A stretch of DNA of 64,000 bases from assembly GCA_040752595.1 (NCBI GenBank), contig JBFMGX010000003.1, positions 1-64,000 on the forward strand. The letters are read 5' to 3'. The stretch comes from Candidatus Zixiibacteriota bacterium. Lineage in GTDB: Bacteria; Zixibacteria; MSB-5A5; WJJR01. Position 1 is the stretch's first letter. Each line of letters begins with the position of its first letter. Below the pieces are notes generated by a model that worked only from the letters and a program-made list of their open reading frames with translations, did not search any database and was not told where the DNA came from. A program made the position numbers and the translations under genes. This document shows positions 57,469 through 64,000 of this stretch, one piece after another.

Positions 57469-57545
57469 GGCGGTGTAGCTCAGCTGGTCAGAGCAGCGGA
57501 ATCATAATCCGCGTGTCCGGGGTTCGAATCCCTGCACCGCTACCA
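57469..57545 (+). tRNA. tRNA with CAU anticodon, probably elongator tRNA-Met
   Basis: Acceptor GGCGGTG pairs with CACCGCT (G1-U72 wobble); D arm AGCTCAGCTGGTCAGAGC; anticodon stem GCGGA/TCCGC with loop ATCATAA; T arm CGGGGTTCGAATCCCTG; CCA encoded. The initiator features (unpaired 1-72, GGG/CCC anticodon stem) are absent, so it is elongator Met or tRNA-Ile2 with lysidine-modified CAU. Confidence 0.92.
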
Positions 57546-57665
57546 TCTCGTCAAGACCCCCGGCACCTGTCTTTTTGACAAGCGGTCATAGATACTCTTC
57601 CAAGGTTGACCTTGGTTTGCGTCAAATTCATGCCGTGGAGTAAGATCAAAACCTGAGAGGGCGCG

Positions 57666-58223
57666 ATGGGATTCGAGGCGAAGCGGGTGGAGGAAATCAC
57701 GATACCCCTGGCGGAGTACCCCCATGTGCGCGAGACCGCGACATTGAAGGACGCCATGGCGGTCTTCAAGTGCCAGTTGGTCGTGGAAGGGGAGCGCTCG
57801 TTGCCGCGCGTCGTTTTGGTGCTCAACGCGGCGCGGGAGATCGTGGGGCAGGTGCGGCGGCGCGACATCCTGCGGGGGTTGGAACCGGAGTTTCTTGTGG
57901 CCCGACCAGGGTCGGATCGCCAGGCGCGCGTCGACTTCAACATGGATGCCAATCTCCTCGAGCTCTTCTTTGATCGCGCCGTCGAGGGGATCCGGGAACG
58001 GTCGATGCGCCGGGTGAGTGAGATCATGCTCCCGGTCGAGGTCACGATCAACCACGATGATCACATCATCAAGGCGATTTACGAACTGGTGGACAAGAAT
58101 CTGAGTCTCCTCCCCGTGTTGAAAGACCGAGAGGTCATCGGTGTGGTCCGTTCGGTCGACGTGTTCCGTGAATTGAGCCGGATTGTGCTCCCGGAACACG
58201 ACAACAGTGGGGACTGCGACTGA
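57666..58223 (+). CDS. Two-CBS-domain protein (paralogue of 60490-61026)
   Basis: 185 residues, soluble. CBS 1 (about residues 8-70): ITIPLAEYPHVRETATLKDA, RVVLVLNAAREIVGQVRRRD, ILRGLEP. CBS 2 (about 118-175): VSEIMLPVEVTINHDDHIIK, LLPVLKDREVIGVVRSVD. Between them is a short helical insert (DANLLELFFDRAVEGIRE). CBS pairs bind adenine nucleotides or similar ligands and regulate partner proteins. It lies 46 bases before a DASS transporter; a paralogue lies beside the PPDK-like gene. The shared phrase RRD-[IM]-L-[RQ]-G-L and the same insert point to duplication and a common job. Confidence 0.9.
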   Translation: MGFEAKRVEEITIPLAEYPHVRETATLKDAMAVFKCQLVVEGERSLPRVVLVLNAAREIVGQVRRRDILRGLEPEFLVARPGSDRQARVDFNMDANLLELFFDRAVEGIRERSMRRVSEIMLPVEVTINHDDHIIKAIYELVDKNLSLLPVLKDREVIGVVRSVDVFRELSRIVLPEHDNSGDCD

Positions 58224-58269
58224 TGCATGCCGTGATGCATGCCGCCGGCCGTCGGCAGACGGGAACAGC

Positions 58270-59826
58270 GTGACTGCCCATGCCACGGGGGGAGTCGCGC
58301 CGCCGCGATCGGAGTCGTTCCGCATCGGGACGAGACGATTCCTGTCGCGGGTCGATCCGACGAAGCTGATCGCGGCCGGTACCGGGATTGGTCTTTTTGT
58401 TCTGTTTCTCCTTGTGCCGGGTCTGCCCGACGCCGTCGATCCGGCGGCGCCTGGTCATCTCGTGCCGTTGCCACGCGAAGGGCGGTTGGCCATCGGTCTG
58501 TTCCTGTTGACGGCCACATGGTGGGTGTTCGAGGTGATTCCCGTGGGCATCACGGCCGTCGCCGTCGTCGCTGCGCAGGCCCTGTTTGCCATCGCCAGAC
58601 CGGGCGCGCCGCCGACCAAAGCCTTTACCGACTTCTTCGATCCCGCCGTTTGGTTCATCTTCGGGTCCCTCCTGTTCGGGATGGTGTTTTCCAAGACCGG
58701 CCTGACGCGCCGTCTGACCTACCGAATGGTCGGACTGATGGGCGAACGCACGAGTCTGATTTACCTGGGGTCTTTTCTGATGGTCTTCGTGCTGACGCTC
58801 TTCATGATGCACACGGCCGCCGCCGCGATCTCCTTTCCTCTGCTCATGGCGGTGTATTCGCTCTATGAGGAGAGTGAGCGGCCGACCCGTTTCGGCAAGG
58901 GGCTGTTCATCGGCATGGCCCACGCCTGCGCCTGCGGTAGTCTGGTCACCTATCTCGGGTCGGCCCGAGCGGCGATCGCGGCCCGATACTATGCCCAAGT
59001 GATGCCGGCGACTCTTGCGGAGGGGCACGATCCGATCACCTTCGGAGATCTCGCCTTCTACATGTTGCCGTTGGGCTTGTTCATGGTGCTGGCGCTGTGG
59101 GTTCTGGTCATGATTCTCTTCAAGCCGGAGCGGCCATCGATCCCCGGTCTGCGGGAACGGGCGCGTCAGCTTTCGCAACGGCTCGGTCCGGTTTCCGCCC
59201 GTGAGATCACGTCGCTCGTCATCGTCCTGGGCACCGTATTCTCTCTTCTCCTTTTGCCGTCTTCCGCCGATTCGGGCATCGACAGGAGTGTCATCATCCT
59301 CACCGCCGTCCTGCTCTTCTTTCTGCTGCGCATTCTCAGTATCGACGATCTGGAGAAGGTGCCCTGGAGCATCATGCTCTTGTTCGGCGGTTCGCTGAGT
59401 CTCGGGCTGTGCCTGTGGGAGACCGGAGCGTCGCGGTGGATGGCGCTTCATCTTCTGCCGCTGTTTCGGGATCATCATCCTCTTCTCTTTGTGCTCGTCT
59501 CGTCCTTGGCGATCATGATCATGACCAACCTCCTGGTCAATGTCGCCGTCATCGCGCTCTGCCTGCCGGTGGCCTTGACGGTCGCCCTGTATCTCGGCGT
59601 TTCGGGAGAGGTTGTGCTGTATTCCAGTCTGGCGGCCGCGGGGATGCCGCTTTTGCTGCTCATCGGCGCCGCGCCCAACGTGATGGCGTATCAGAGCAAG
59701 ATGTTCACCCCGCGCGAGTTCTTCGGGGTCGGTCCTTTGGCGAGCGCCGTCGTCATGGGGATCCTGACGCTGTTTGTGGTGTTGGTTTGGCCGATCTTGG
59801 GGATGCCGACGTTCCCAAGGGGATGA
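58270..59826 (+). CDS. SLC13/DASS family sodium-coupled anion transporter
   Basis: 518 residues, about 12 membrane segments. Family features: LLTATWWVFEVIPVGITAVA near residue 80, FGSLLFGMVFSKTGLTRRL near 130, HTAAAAISFPLLMAVY near 180, and LLVNVAVIALCLPVALTVAL with SLAAAGMPLLLLIGAAPNVM near 430-465, the paired sodium/substrate hairpins. Substrates in the family are dicarboxylates, citrate or sulfate; this one is not assigned. The start is a GTG at 58270; no good ATG is available before the first helix, and upstream codons would overlap the CBS gene. Confidence 0.9.
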   Translation: MTAHATGGVAPPRSESFRIGTRRFLSRVDPTKLIAAGTGIGLFVLFLLVPGLPDAVDPAAPGHLVPLPREGRLAIGLFLLTATWWVFEVIPVGITAVAVVAAQALFAIARPGAPPTKAFTDFFDPAVWFIFGSLLFGMVFSKTGLTRRLTYRMVGLMGERTSLIYLGSFLMVFVLTLFMMHTAAAAISFPLLMAVYSLYEESERPTRFGKGLFIGMAHACACGSLVTYLGSARAAIAARYYAQVMPATLAEGHDPITFGDLAFYMLPLGLFMVLALWVLVMILFKPERPSIPGLRERARQLSQRLGPVSAREITSLVIVLGTVFSLLLLPSSADSGIDRSVIILTAVLLFFLLRILSIDDLEKVPWSIMLLFGGSLSLGLCLWETGASRWMALHLLPLFRDHHPLLFVLVSSLAIMIMTNLLVNVAVIALCLPVALTVALYLGVSGEVVLYSSLAAAGMPLLLLIGAAPNVMAYQSKMFTPREFFGVGPLASAVVMGILTLFVVLVWPILGMPTFPRG

Positions 59827-60003
59827 GGATGACGCCCAAGATTCATGTCGTCGCCTCTGGGGGGACCGTCGCGGCTGGACGGACCGTCCCAAGAGCGGCT
59901 GATACGATGACCGGGTGGGAGAATTCCCTTACCCGCTTGGACTTCCGGTTCAAGCGACCTCTCCCGGAGGGAGAGATTGGAGTTCTGCAGAAGGGGATGT
60001 GTC

Positions 60004-60486
60004 ATGGATGAGAAGTTGATCAACCTCCTGATCGTAGATGATGAGGAAACGTTTCTGTGGGCCATTGCCAAGCGTCTGGAGACCCGCGGTTTCAATGTCG
60101 TCGCAGTCACCCGTGGCGAGGCGGCCATTGCGGAGGCGCAGAAGCAGCCGTTCGACATCGCCCTGGTGGATCTGCGCATACCGGGGATGAACGGCGAGGA
60201 GACCTTACGGATCCTGAAGCAGGAGCACCCCTGGCTGGAGGTCGTCATCCTGACCGGCCATGGGTCCGTCGAATCGGCGGTCGAATGCACGAAGGATGGA
60301 GCCCACTCGTATTTGCAGAAACCCTGCGAATTCGACCGACTGCTTGCGGTTCTGACCGAGGCCTACAAGAAGAAAGTCATGAACAAGCTGAAGACTCGCG
60401 AAGAGCGCATGAACGAGTTGATTGACTACAGCCAGTTCAGCACGCCCCTGGCGATTCTCCGGAAGATCCGGCAGTTGGACGAGTAG
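60004..60486 (+). CDS. Stand-alone response regulator receiver protein
   Basis: 160 residues. The receiver domain occupies residues 1-125: acidic pair in LLIVDDEETFLW, phospho-acceptor Asp in ALVDLRIPGMNGEE near 53, Thr in VILTGHGSVESAV near 80, Lys in YLQKPCEFDRLL near 102. The last 35 residues are a charged helix (KKVMNKLKTREERMNELIDY) rather than a DNA-binding domain, so it must act through protein contacts. No histidine kinase is encoded nearby. It is 177 bases after the DASS gene and its stop is 3 bases from that of the converging CBS gene. AAGGGG leads the ATG. Confidence 0.93.
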   Translation: MDEKLINLLIVDDEETFLWAIAKRLETRGFNVVAVTRGEAAIAEAQKQPFDIALVDLRIPGMNGEETLRILKQEHPWLEVVILTGHGSVESAVECTKDGAHSYLQKPCEFDRLLAVLTEAYKKKVMNKLKTREERMNELIDYSQFSTPLAILRKIRQLDE

Positions 60487-60489
60487 GCG

Positions 60490-61026
60490 TTACTCCCGGA
60501 CGGCGCGGGCGATGATCTCACCGATGGCATCCTCGGCATAGATGATCCCCGTGATCTTCCCTCCCTCGACGACGGGAATGAACGTCAGGTTGCGGTCGAT
60601 CATCAGGTACATGACCAATAGGGCGGGTGTGTTCGACTCCACGGTGGCGTGGATCGGGGTCATGAACTCGATGATCTGCTTTTCCAGCAGCCCGCGCAAC
60701 TCCTGCACGGCGCGCTCGGCGTTGAACCCCAGATGATAGAGGTCGAAATCCCCGGCGGCCTCCGGAACGACCGCGAGCTGTTCGGTCTTGTTGCCGGTCC
60801 GCCGCAGTCCCTGGAGCATATCGCGGCGCTGGACCAGGCCGAGCAACTGGTTCTGGGCGCTGAAGACCAGCATGACCCAGGGGACGTTGCGTCCCGGCCC
60901 ACGACGGCTTTCCACGCTCTCCAGCTCCGCCAGCGCCTGGCGGAACGTGAACCAGTAGGGTACGTAGGGAAACGATGACAGCGGGATCATCATCTCACCG
61001 GCGCATTTCATCTCCATCGCTCCCAT
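60490..61026 (-). CDS. Two-CBS-domain protein (paralogue of 57666-58223)
   Basis: 178 residues, same plan as the first CBS protein: MIPLSSFPYVPYWFTFRQAL, VMLVFSAQNQLLGLVQRRDM, LQGLRR, a helical insert (NAERAVQELRGLLEKQ), then EFMTPIHATVESNTPALLVM and LTFIPVVEGGKITGIIYAED. The start is taken at 61026; ATG codons at 61017 and 61011 are alternatives. The start lies inside the 3' end of the PPDK-like gene (32-base overlap), so the two are co-transcribed and probably co-translated. This suggests a direct partnership between the CBS protein and the phosphohistidine protein. Confidence 0.9.
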   Translation of the reverse strand: MGAMEMKCAGEMMIPLSSFPYVPYWFTFRQALAELESVESRRGPGRNVPWVMLVFSAQNQLLGLVQRRDMLQGLRRTGNKTEQLAVVPEAAGDFDLYHLGFNAERAVQELRGLLEKQIIEFMTPIHATVESNTPALLVMYLMIDRNLTFIPVVEGGKITGIIYAEDAIGEIIARAVRE

Positions 61027-63559
61027 TCTCCACCTTCAGTCCGAGTCTTCCGGCGATCTCATTCAGGTACCATTGGGCGCGCGCATCGCTGGACAAGGTC
61101 ATGTCGAGCTGCTTGGTCAAGATGGTGAGTCGTCCGAGCAGGTGCAGCCGATCGAGGATTTCCCTCCGGCTCCGATATGCCACCAATGAATCGAGGAAGT
61201 CCCCCTGGCCGGAGTTCTCGAATCCCATCCGTTTCAACAGCTCCGCGATCAACCAGACCCGGCGAATGCGGCGTTCCAGGGGAGCGCCGCCCAACTTGAA
61301 CTGCATACGAATGTAGTTCTTCTCCGGCTCGGAGGCGGCGATCGCCTCGATCGTGGAGAAGTGGTATCCCATGCGCAGGTTGAGGAGCATGTATTCCTGG
61401 CTGAGGAAGGCGTAGCTGTTTTCCGAGAATTCCGGTTGATGGCCGCCCTGGATGTTGGCGCCGACGACGGCCAGGAATCCTCTCAGATCCGCTGGGACCT
61501 GACTCTCCGGCCACCCCTCCAACAGGATACCGTCCCACAGGGATTTCATCGGCTGCGAGGCGATCTCGCTTTCCTGCTCCCAGCGCCGGCCGGCGACAGC
61601 ATCGTAGTCGCGGTCGAGGTAGATGATATTGATCCAGAGCGGGATCTTGGTCTTCAGGCGCAGCCCGATGTCGTTCTTGTGCTTCGTTCCCCTTAAGGCG
61701 GCGAAGATGCTCTCCATCGCCTTCTGATGGATGAACCGGGTGATGTCGTGCAACGTGCGGCAGTTCTCGGCCGTGAACCGGGGGTCGCTGGGGTGAATCA
61801 CGTCGAGGTGCACGATCGGTGCGATCATCGCGTCCAGGAGCGGCGCGCCTACGGGCGTCGTGGTGGCGCTGGTGATTTGACCCGGCTGCACGACCCAGTC
61901 GGGATGCGCGCCGTCATAGACGACACCGTGGGTGGCGTCCATGGTGACCGGTCGCCCGGCCGGGAGCCGCAGGGCATCGTTCATGCCGGCGATGGTGGGT
62001 ACGGAAAGCTCGCGCGCGATCGTGGCCAGGTGGCTGGCACTCCCGCCCACCATCGTGATCAGGCCGCTGATCCGACGCATCACCGCCACGAGGTAGGGCG
62101 AGGGATTGGGGGCGACCAAGACGACACCGTCCGGCACCGCACCGAGCGCGGCCGGCGAGTTGACATGGTACACCGGCCCGACACCCGCCCCTGAGGAGAT
62201 CGGAGTGCCTCCCTGCAGCAGTACGACCGGATCGACGTCCGACGGCACTTGAATCTGGGTCTTGGGCGGCGGCGTCCGGAGGGGACGCGTCTGCAACAGG
62301 TACAACTCTCCCGAGCGGTCCAGCGCCCATTCGATGTCCTGCGGCTCGCCAAAATGGGTCTCAAGCGCGACGCCCCATTGTGCCAACCGCCCCAGTTGCT
62401 CGGTTGTGAGCGAAGGAGTGGATTGTTCCTGCGGCGCGATCGGGTACTCCTGCACGCCGCCGTCCGGGCTCAGGCGGAGCCCGGTCGGTTTCCTGGCCAC
62501 GCTGGCGTAGACGACGCTGCCGTCGGCACGGGAGACGTGAAAGACGTCCGGAGTCACTGTTCCGTTCACCAGCGGGATGCCCAAGCCGAAAATCGCATTG
62601 ATGAGAACGTGACCGGCGGCGGGATGGACCGGGTCGTGCGTGTAGACCACGCCGCTGGAGGCGGCATCGACCATTTCCATGCAGGCGACGCCCATGGCCA
62701 GGTCCAGCTCGGCCAGGGAATGGCTCGACAGGTAGTAGATCACCGCGGGCGTGAACTTGCTGGCGAGAATCTGCTTGTAACGTTCCAGCAGATCGTCCCG
62801 TCGTACATTCAGGTAGGTGCGGTACTGTCCCGCAAACGTGAAGGCGCTGTCTTCCCCGACCGCGCTGGAGCGCAACGCGAAACCGTCGCGGCCGGTGCGG
62901 GCGGATAATTCATTAAAGGCGCTCCGAATCGCGGCGGCGAGATCTGCGGGAACCGGCTTGGCGATCACGAGCTCTTGGATCTCCTCGCTCACCGTTTCCA
63001 GGTGCTCATACTTGCGGATTCGGACCGTCGCCAAAAGCCGGCGAATCCGCTCGCTCAAGTCGTTGACATCGATGAAATGCTGATAGGCCCAGGCACTGAT
63101 GGCGAACCCATCCGGTACCGGCAGCTTCACCCGCGATTTGATCTCGCCCAGGTTGGCGTTCTTGCCGCCGACCGAGTTTGCCCGGTCCCGATTCAACCGC
63201 CCGAAGGGTATGATGTACTCGTCGGCAGGAATCCGCCGCGCCTGGGGCAGAAGCGCCTCGACCTCGTGCGAAATCGCGCTCAGCCGTTCACGCAGAATCA
63301 GATAGTCACTGCCCCCCAGCTCGATCATCCGCTCGATGATGTCGCTTACGCCTTCGCGGATCTCGACGAATTCGTCCCAGAGGGCGACGATCGAGTCTAG
63401 GCGGCGATCCTTATGCTTCTCCTCCAGCCGACTGACGAGCTTGAGAACCTGGTTGTGCCGGTCCAGGAGCTGCCGGAACACCGAGAACTTGCGCTGGATG
63501 TCCTGCAGGATGTCCCGGCGCTTGGCGCGGGAACTCCCGAAGATTCGGTCCCACCACAT
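60995..63559 (-). CDS. PPDK/PEP-synthase-like ATP-grasp and phosphohistidine protein lacking the PEP barrel
   Basis: 854 residues. 1-115: helical, charged N-terminal region (KRRDILQDIQRKFSVFRQLL, coiled-coil-like). 118-455: PPDK_N ATP-grasp (NSVGGKNANLGEIKSR, FALRSSAVGEDSAFTFAGQY, DIEWALDRSGELYLLQTRPL). 465-560: phosphohistidine swivel domain with the His in GGSASHLATIARELSVPTIA near residue 510. From about 575 the chain (IHPSDPRFTAENCRTLHDIT, RFIHQKAMESIF, SQEYMLLNLRMGYHFSTIEA) shows no PEP/pyruvate TIM-barrel motifs. So it should be able to move phosphate from ATP to its His but not to make PEP in the usual way. It overlaps the CBS gene downstream. Confidence 0.9.
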   Translation of the reverse strand: MWWDRIFGSSRAKRRDILQDIQRKFSVFRQLLDRHNQVLKLVSRLEEKHKDRRLDSIVALWDEFVEIREGVSDIIERMIELGGSDYLILRERLSAISHEVEALLPQARRIPADEYIIPFGRLNRDRANSVGGKNANLGEIKSRVKLPVPDGFAISAWAYQHFIDVNDLSERIRRLLATVRIRKYEHLETVSEEIQELVIAKPVPADLAAAIRSAFNELSARTGRDGFALRSSAVGEDSAFTFAGQYRTYLNVRRDDLLERYKQILASKFTPAVIYYLSSHSLAELDLAMGVACMEMVDAASSGVVYTHDPVHPAAGHVLINAIFGLGIPLVNGTVTPDVFHVSRADGSVVYASVARKPTGLRLSPDGGVQEYPIAPQEQSTPSLTTEQLGRLAQWGVALETHFGEPQDIEWALDRSGELYLLQTRPLRTPPPKTQIQVPSDVDPVVLLQGGTPISSGAGVGPVYHVNSPAALGAVPDGVVLVAPNPSPYLVAVMRRISGLITMVGGSASHLATIARELSVPTIAGMNDALRLPAGRPVTMDATHGVVYDGAHPDWVVQPGQITSATTTPVGAPLLDAMIAPIVHLDVIHPSDPRFTAENCRTLHDITRFIHQKAMESIFAALRGTKHKNDIGLRLKTKIPLWINIIYLDRDYDAVAGRRWEQESEIASQPMKSLWDGILLEGWPESQVPADLRGFLAVVGANIQGGHQPEFSENSYAFLSQEYMLLNLRMGYHFSTIEAIAASEPEKNYIRMQFKLGGAPLERRIRRVWLIAELLKRMGFENSGQGDFLDSLVAYRSRREILDRLHLLGRLTILTKQLDMTLSSDARAQWYLNEIAGRLGLKVENGSDGDEMRR

Positions 63560-63649
63560 GTTACGGTCTTTACGGCCTTAGAGGGCGGTTAACAGAATGA
63601 GAAGCTCAATGTGCGTCGGGGCTTCGGCATGTGTCATGCGCTTCTTGCG

Positions 63650-63800
63650 ACCCCACACCCCTTCGACTTCCTTCGACTCCGCTCAGGACAAGTCGCTCAG
63701 GGCAGGCCTACCCTCTCCCCAGAAGGGAGAGGGGATGATAACCTCTCCCTCCGGGAGAGGTCGATCCGCCGCAGGCGGATCGGGTGAGGGAGTTCTTTCG
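63650..63800. repeat. CCCTCTCCCC-type hairpin repeat
   Basis: CCCTCTCCCCAGAAGGGAGA, CCTCTCCCTCCGGGAGAGG and GATCCGCCGCAGGCGGATC hairpins in series, with TTCGACTTCCTTCGACTCCG and CTCAGGACAAG flanks. It fills the space between the PPDK-like gene and the last partial gene. Confidence 0.8.
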
Positions 63801-63823
63801 CCCGCTCATTTCGTCAGAGGCTC

Positions 63824-64000
63824 TTAGAGCGCAGCGGCCTTCAGCGACCGTTCCTGCCGGAGGCCGCGGACCATGAGCAGGGTCACCACCGCGCACATGG
63901 CCAGTGCAGCGCCCATCACCGTGTAGGCGGCGGCGGTGGTCATCGCGAACTGCTTCAAGGCCACCGAGATTCCGGCGAGGACGATCATGATGGCGAACAA
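63824..64000 (-). CDS. C-terminal end of a membrane protein (5' part beyond the window)
   Basis: The minus strand is open from the window edge to a TAA at 63824-63826: 58 residues, LFAIMIVLAGISVALKQFAM, then TTAAAYTVMGAALAMCAVVT, LLMVRGLRQERSLKAAAL. Two hydrophobic helices and a short basic cytoplasmic-type tail suggest the end of a polytopic transporter, perhaps of the major facilitator type. The family cannot be fixed from this piece. Confidence 0.6.
   Translation of the reverse strand: MFAIMIVLAGISVALKQFAMTTAAAYTVMGAALAMCAVVTLLMVRGLRQERSLKAAAL

Noticed and set aside
57469-57545. Initiator tRNA-fMet
   Set aside because: It has a paired first position and lacks the GGG/CCC anticodon stem, so elongator Met or Ile2 fits better.
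58135-59892. A 585-codon minus-strand frame across the DASS transporter
   Set aside because: Composition is His/Arg/Gln-rich, typical of the antisense of a membrane protein gene; the plus strand has family motifs.
59827-60003. Possible small gene between the DASS transporter and the response regulator
   Set aside because: The ATG-led frame breaks up quickly and the region contains a CTCTCCCGGAGGGAGAG hairpin of the repeat type.
60995-63559. Ordinary phosphoenolpyruvate synthase
   Set aside because: The ATP-grasp and swivel domains are present but the C-terminal PEP/pyruvate barrel motifs are not visible.

Overview
The window reads as one GC-rich chromosomal stretch from an uncultured FCB-group bacterium. 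I infer a Zixibacteria-like or related lineage, not proven, from three things: secreted proteins ending in FlgD/T9SS-type sorting domains (QQNYPNPFN motif), dockerin-like tails with a DVV..VNVAFRGG motif, and a typical Gram-negative gene set. There is no rRNA, CRISPR array or prophage. There are two tRNA genes (Ser-UGA and a CAU tRNA, probably elongator Met) and one RAYT transposase.

Layout. 1-1653: two secreted dockerin-tailed proteins, the first cut by the window edge. 1850-3985: an AhpD/CMD-like protein and an M32 carboxypeptidase on the minus strand. 4327-11026: an alpha-glucan block (malQ, glgB, a GH57/DUF3536 protein). 11369-13647: a DUF1579 protein, then a DUF47 phosphate-transport accessory protein and a Pit permease. 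13739-16052: gene remains, namely a small membrane protein cut short by a repeat, and a decayed NrfD/multiheme cytochrome c pair. 16407-21997: secreted proteins, including a four-gene surface locus. 22241-26713: rhlE, a POT transporter and an AspT-like transporter on the minus strand. 27587-31314: M2 peptidase and gdhA. 31541-40285: a gene for a 2914-residue secreted vWA/cohesin-like/dockerin protein with about 15 cysteine-rich repeats. 41110-46731: an ArsR-rhodanese regulator with an RND efflux pair and a DUF2892 membrane protein. 46909-50395: tRNA-Ser, an outer-membrane porin, an RlmI-like methyltransferase and a RAYT. 50875-57228: the conserved phoH-pgpH-ybeY-CNNM/CorC block, FmdB and a SprT-like protein. 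57469-63559: tRNA, then CBS protein, DASS transporter and response regulator, converging on a second CBS protein and a PPDK-like ATP-grasp/phosphohistidine protein. 63824-64000: the C-terminal end of a membrane protein.

Nearly every intergenic space holds palindromic repeats of several families. Many are two hairpins in tandem, bounded by short inverted ends (TTGAAA..TTCAACA, GCTGAAA..TTCAGC or GTTTCACAAC types). Some reach into genes and supply C-terminal codons or stops.

The best candidates for something undescribed are the CBS-transporter-response regulator-CBS-phosphohistidine cluster (57666-63559), the small surface locus (19396-21997) and the modular hairpin elements.
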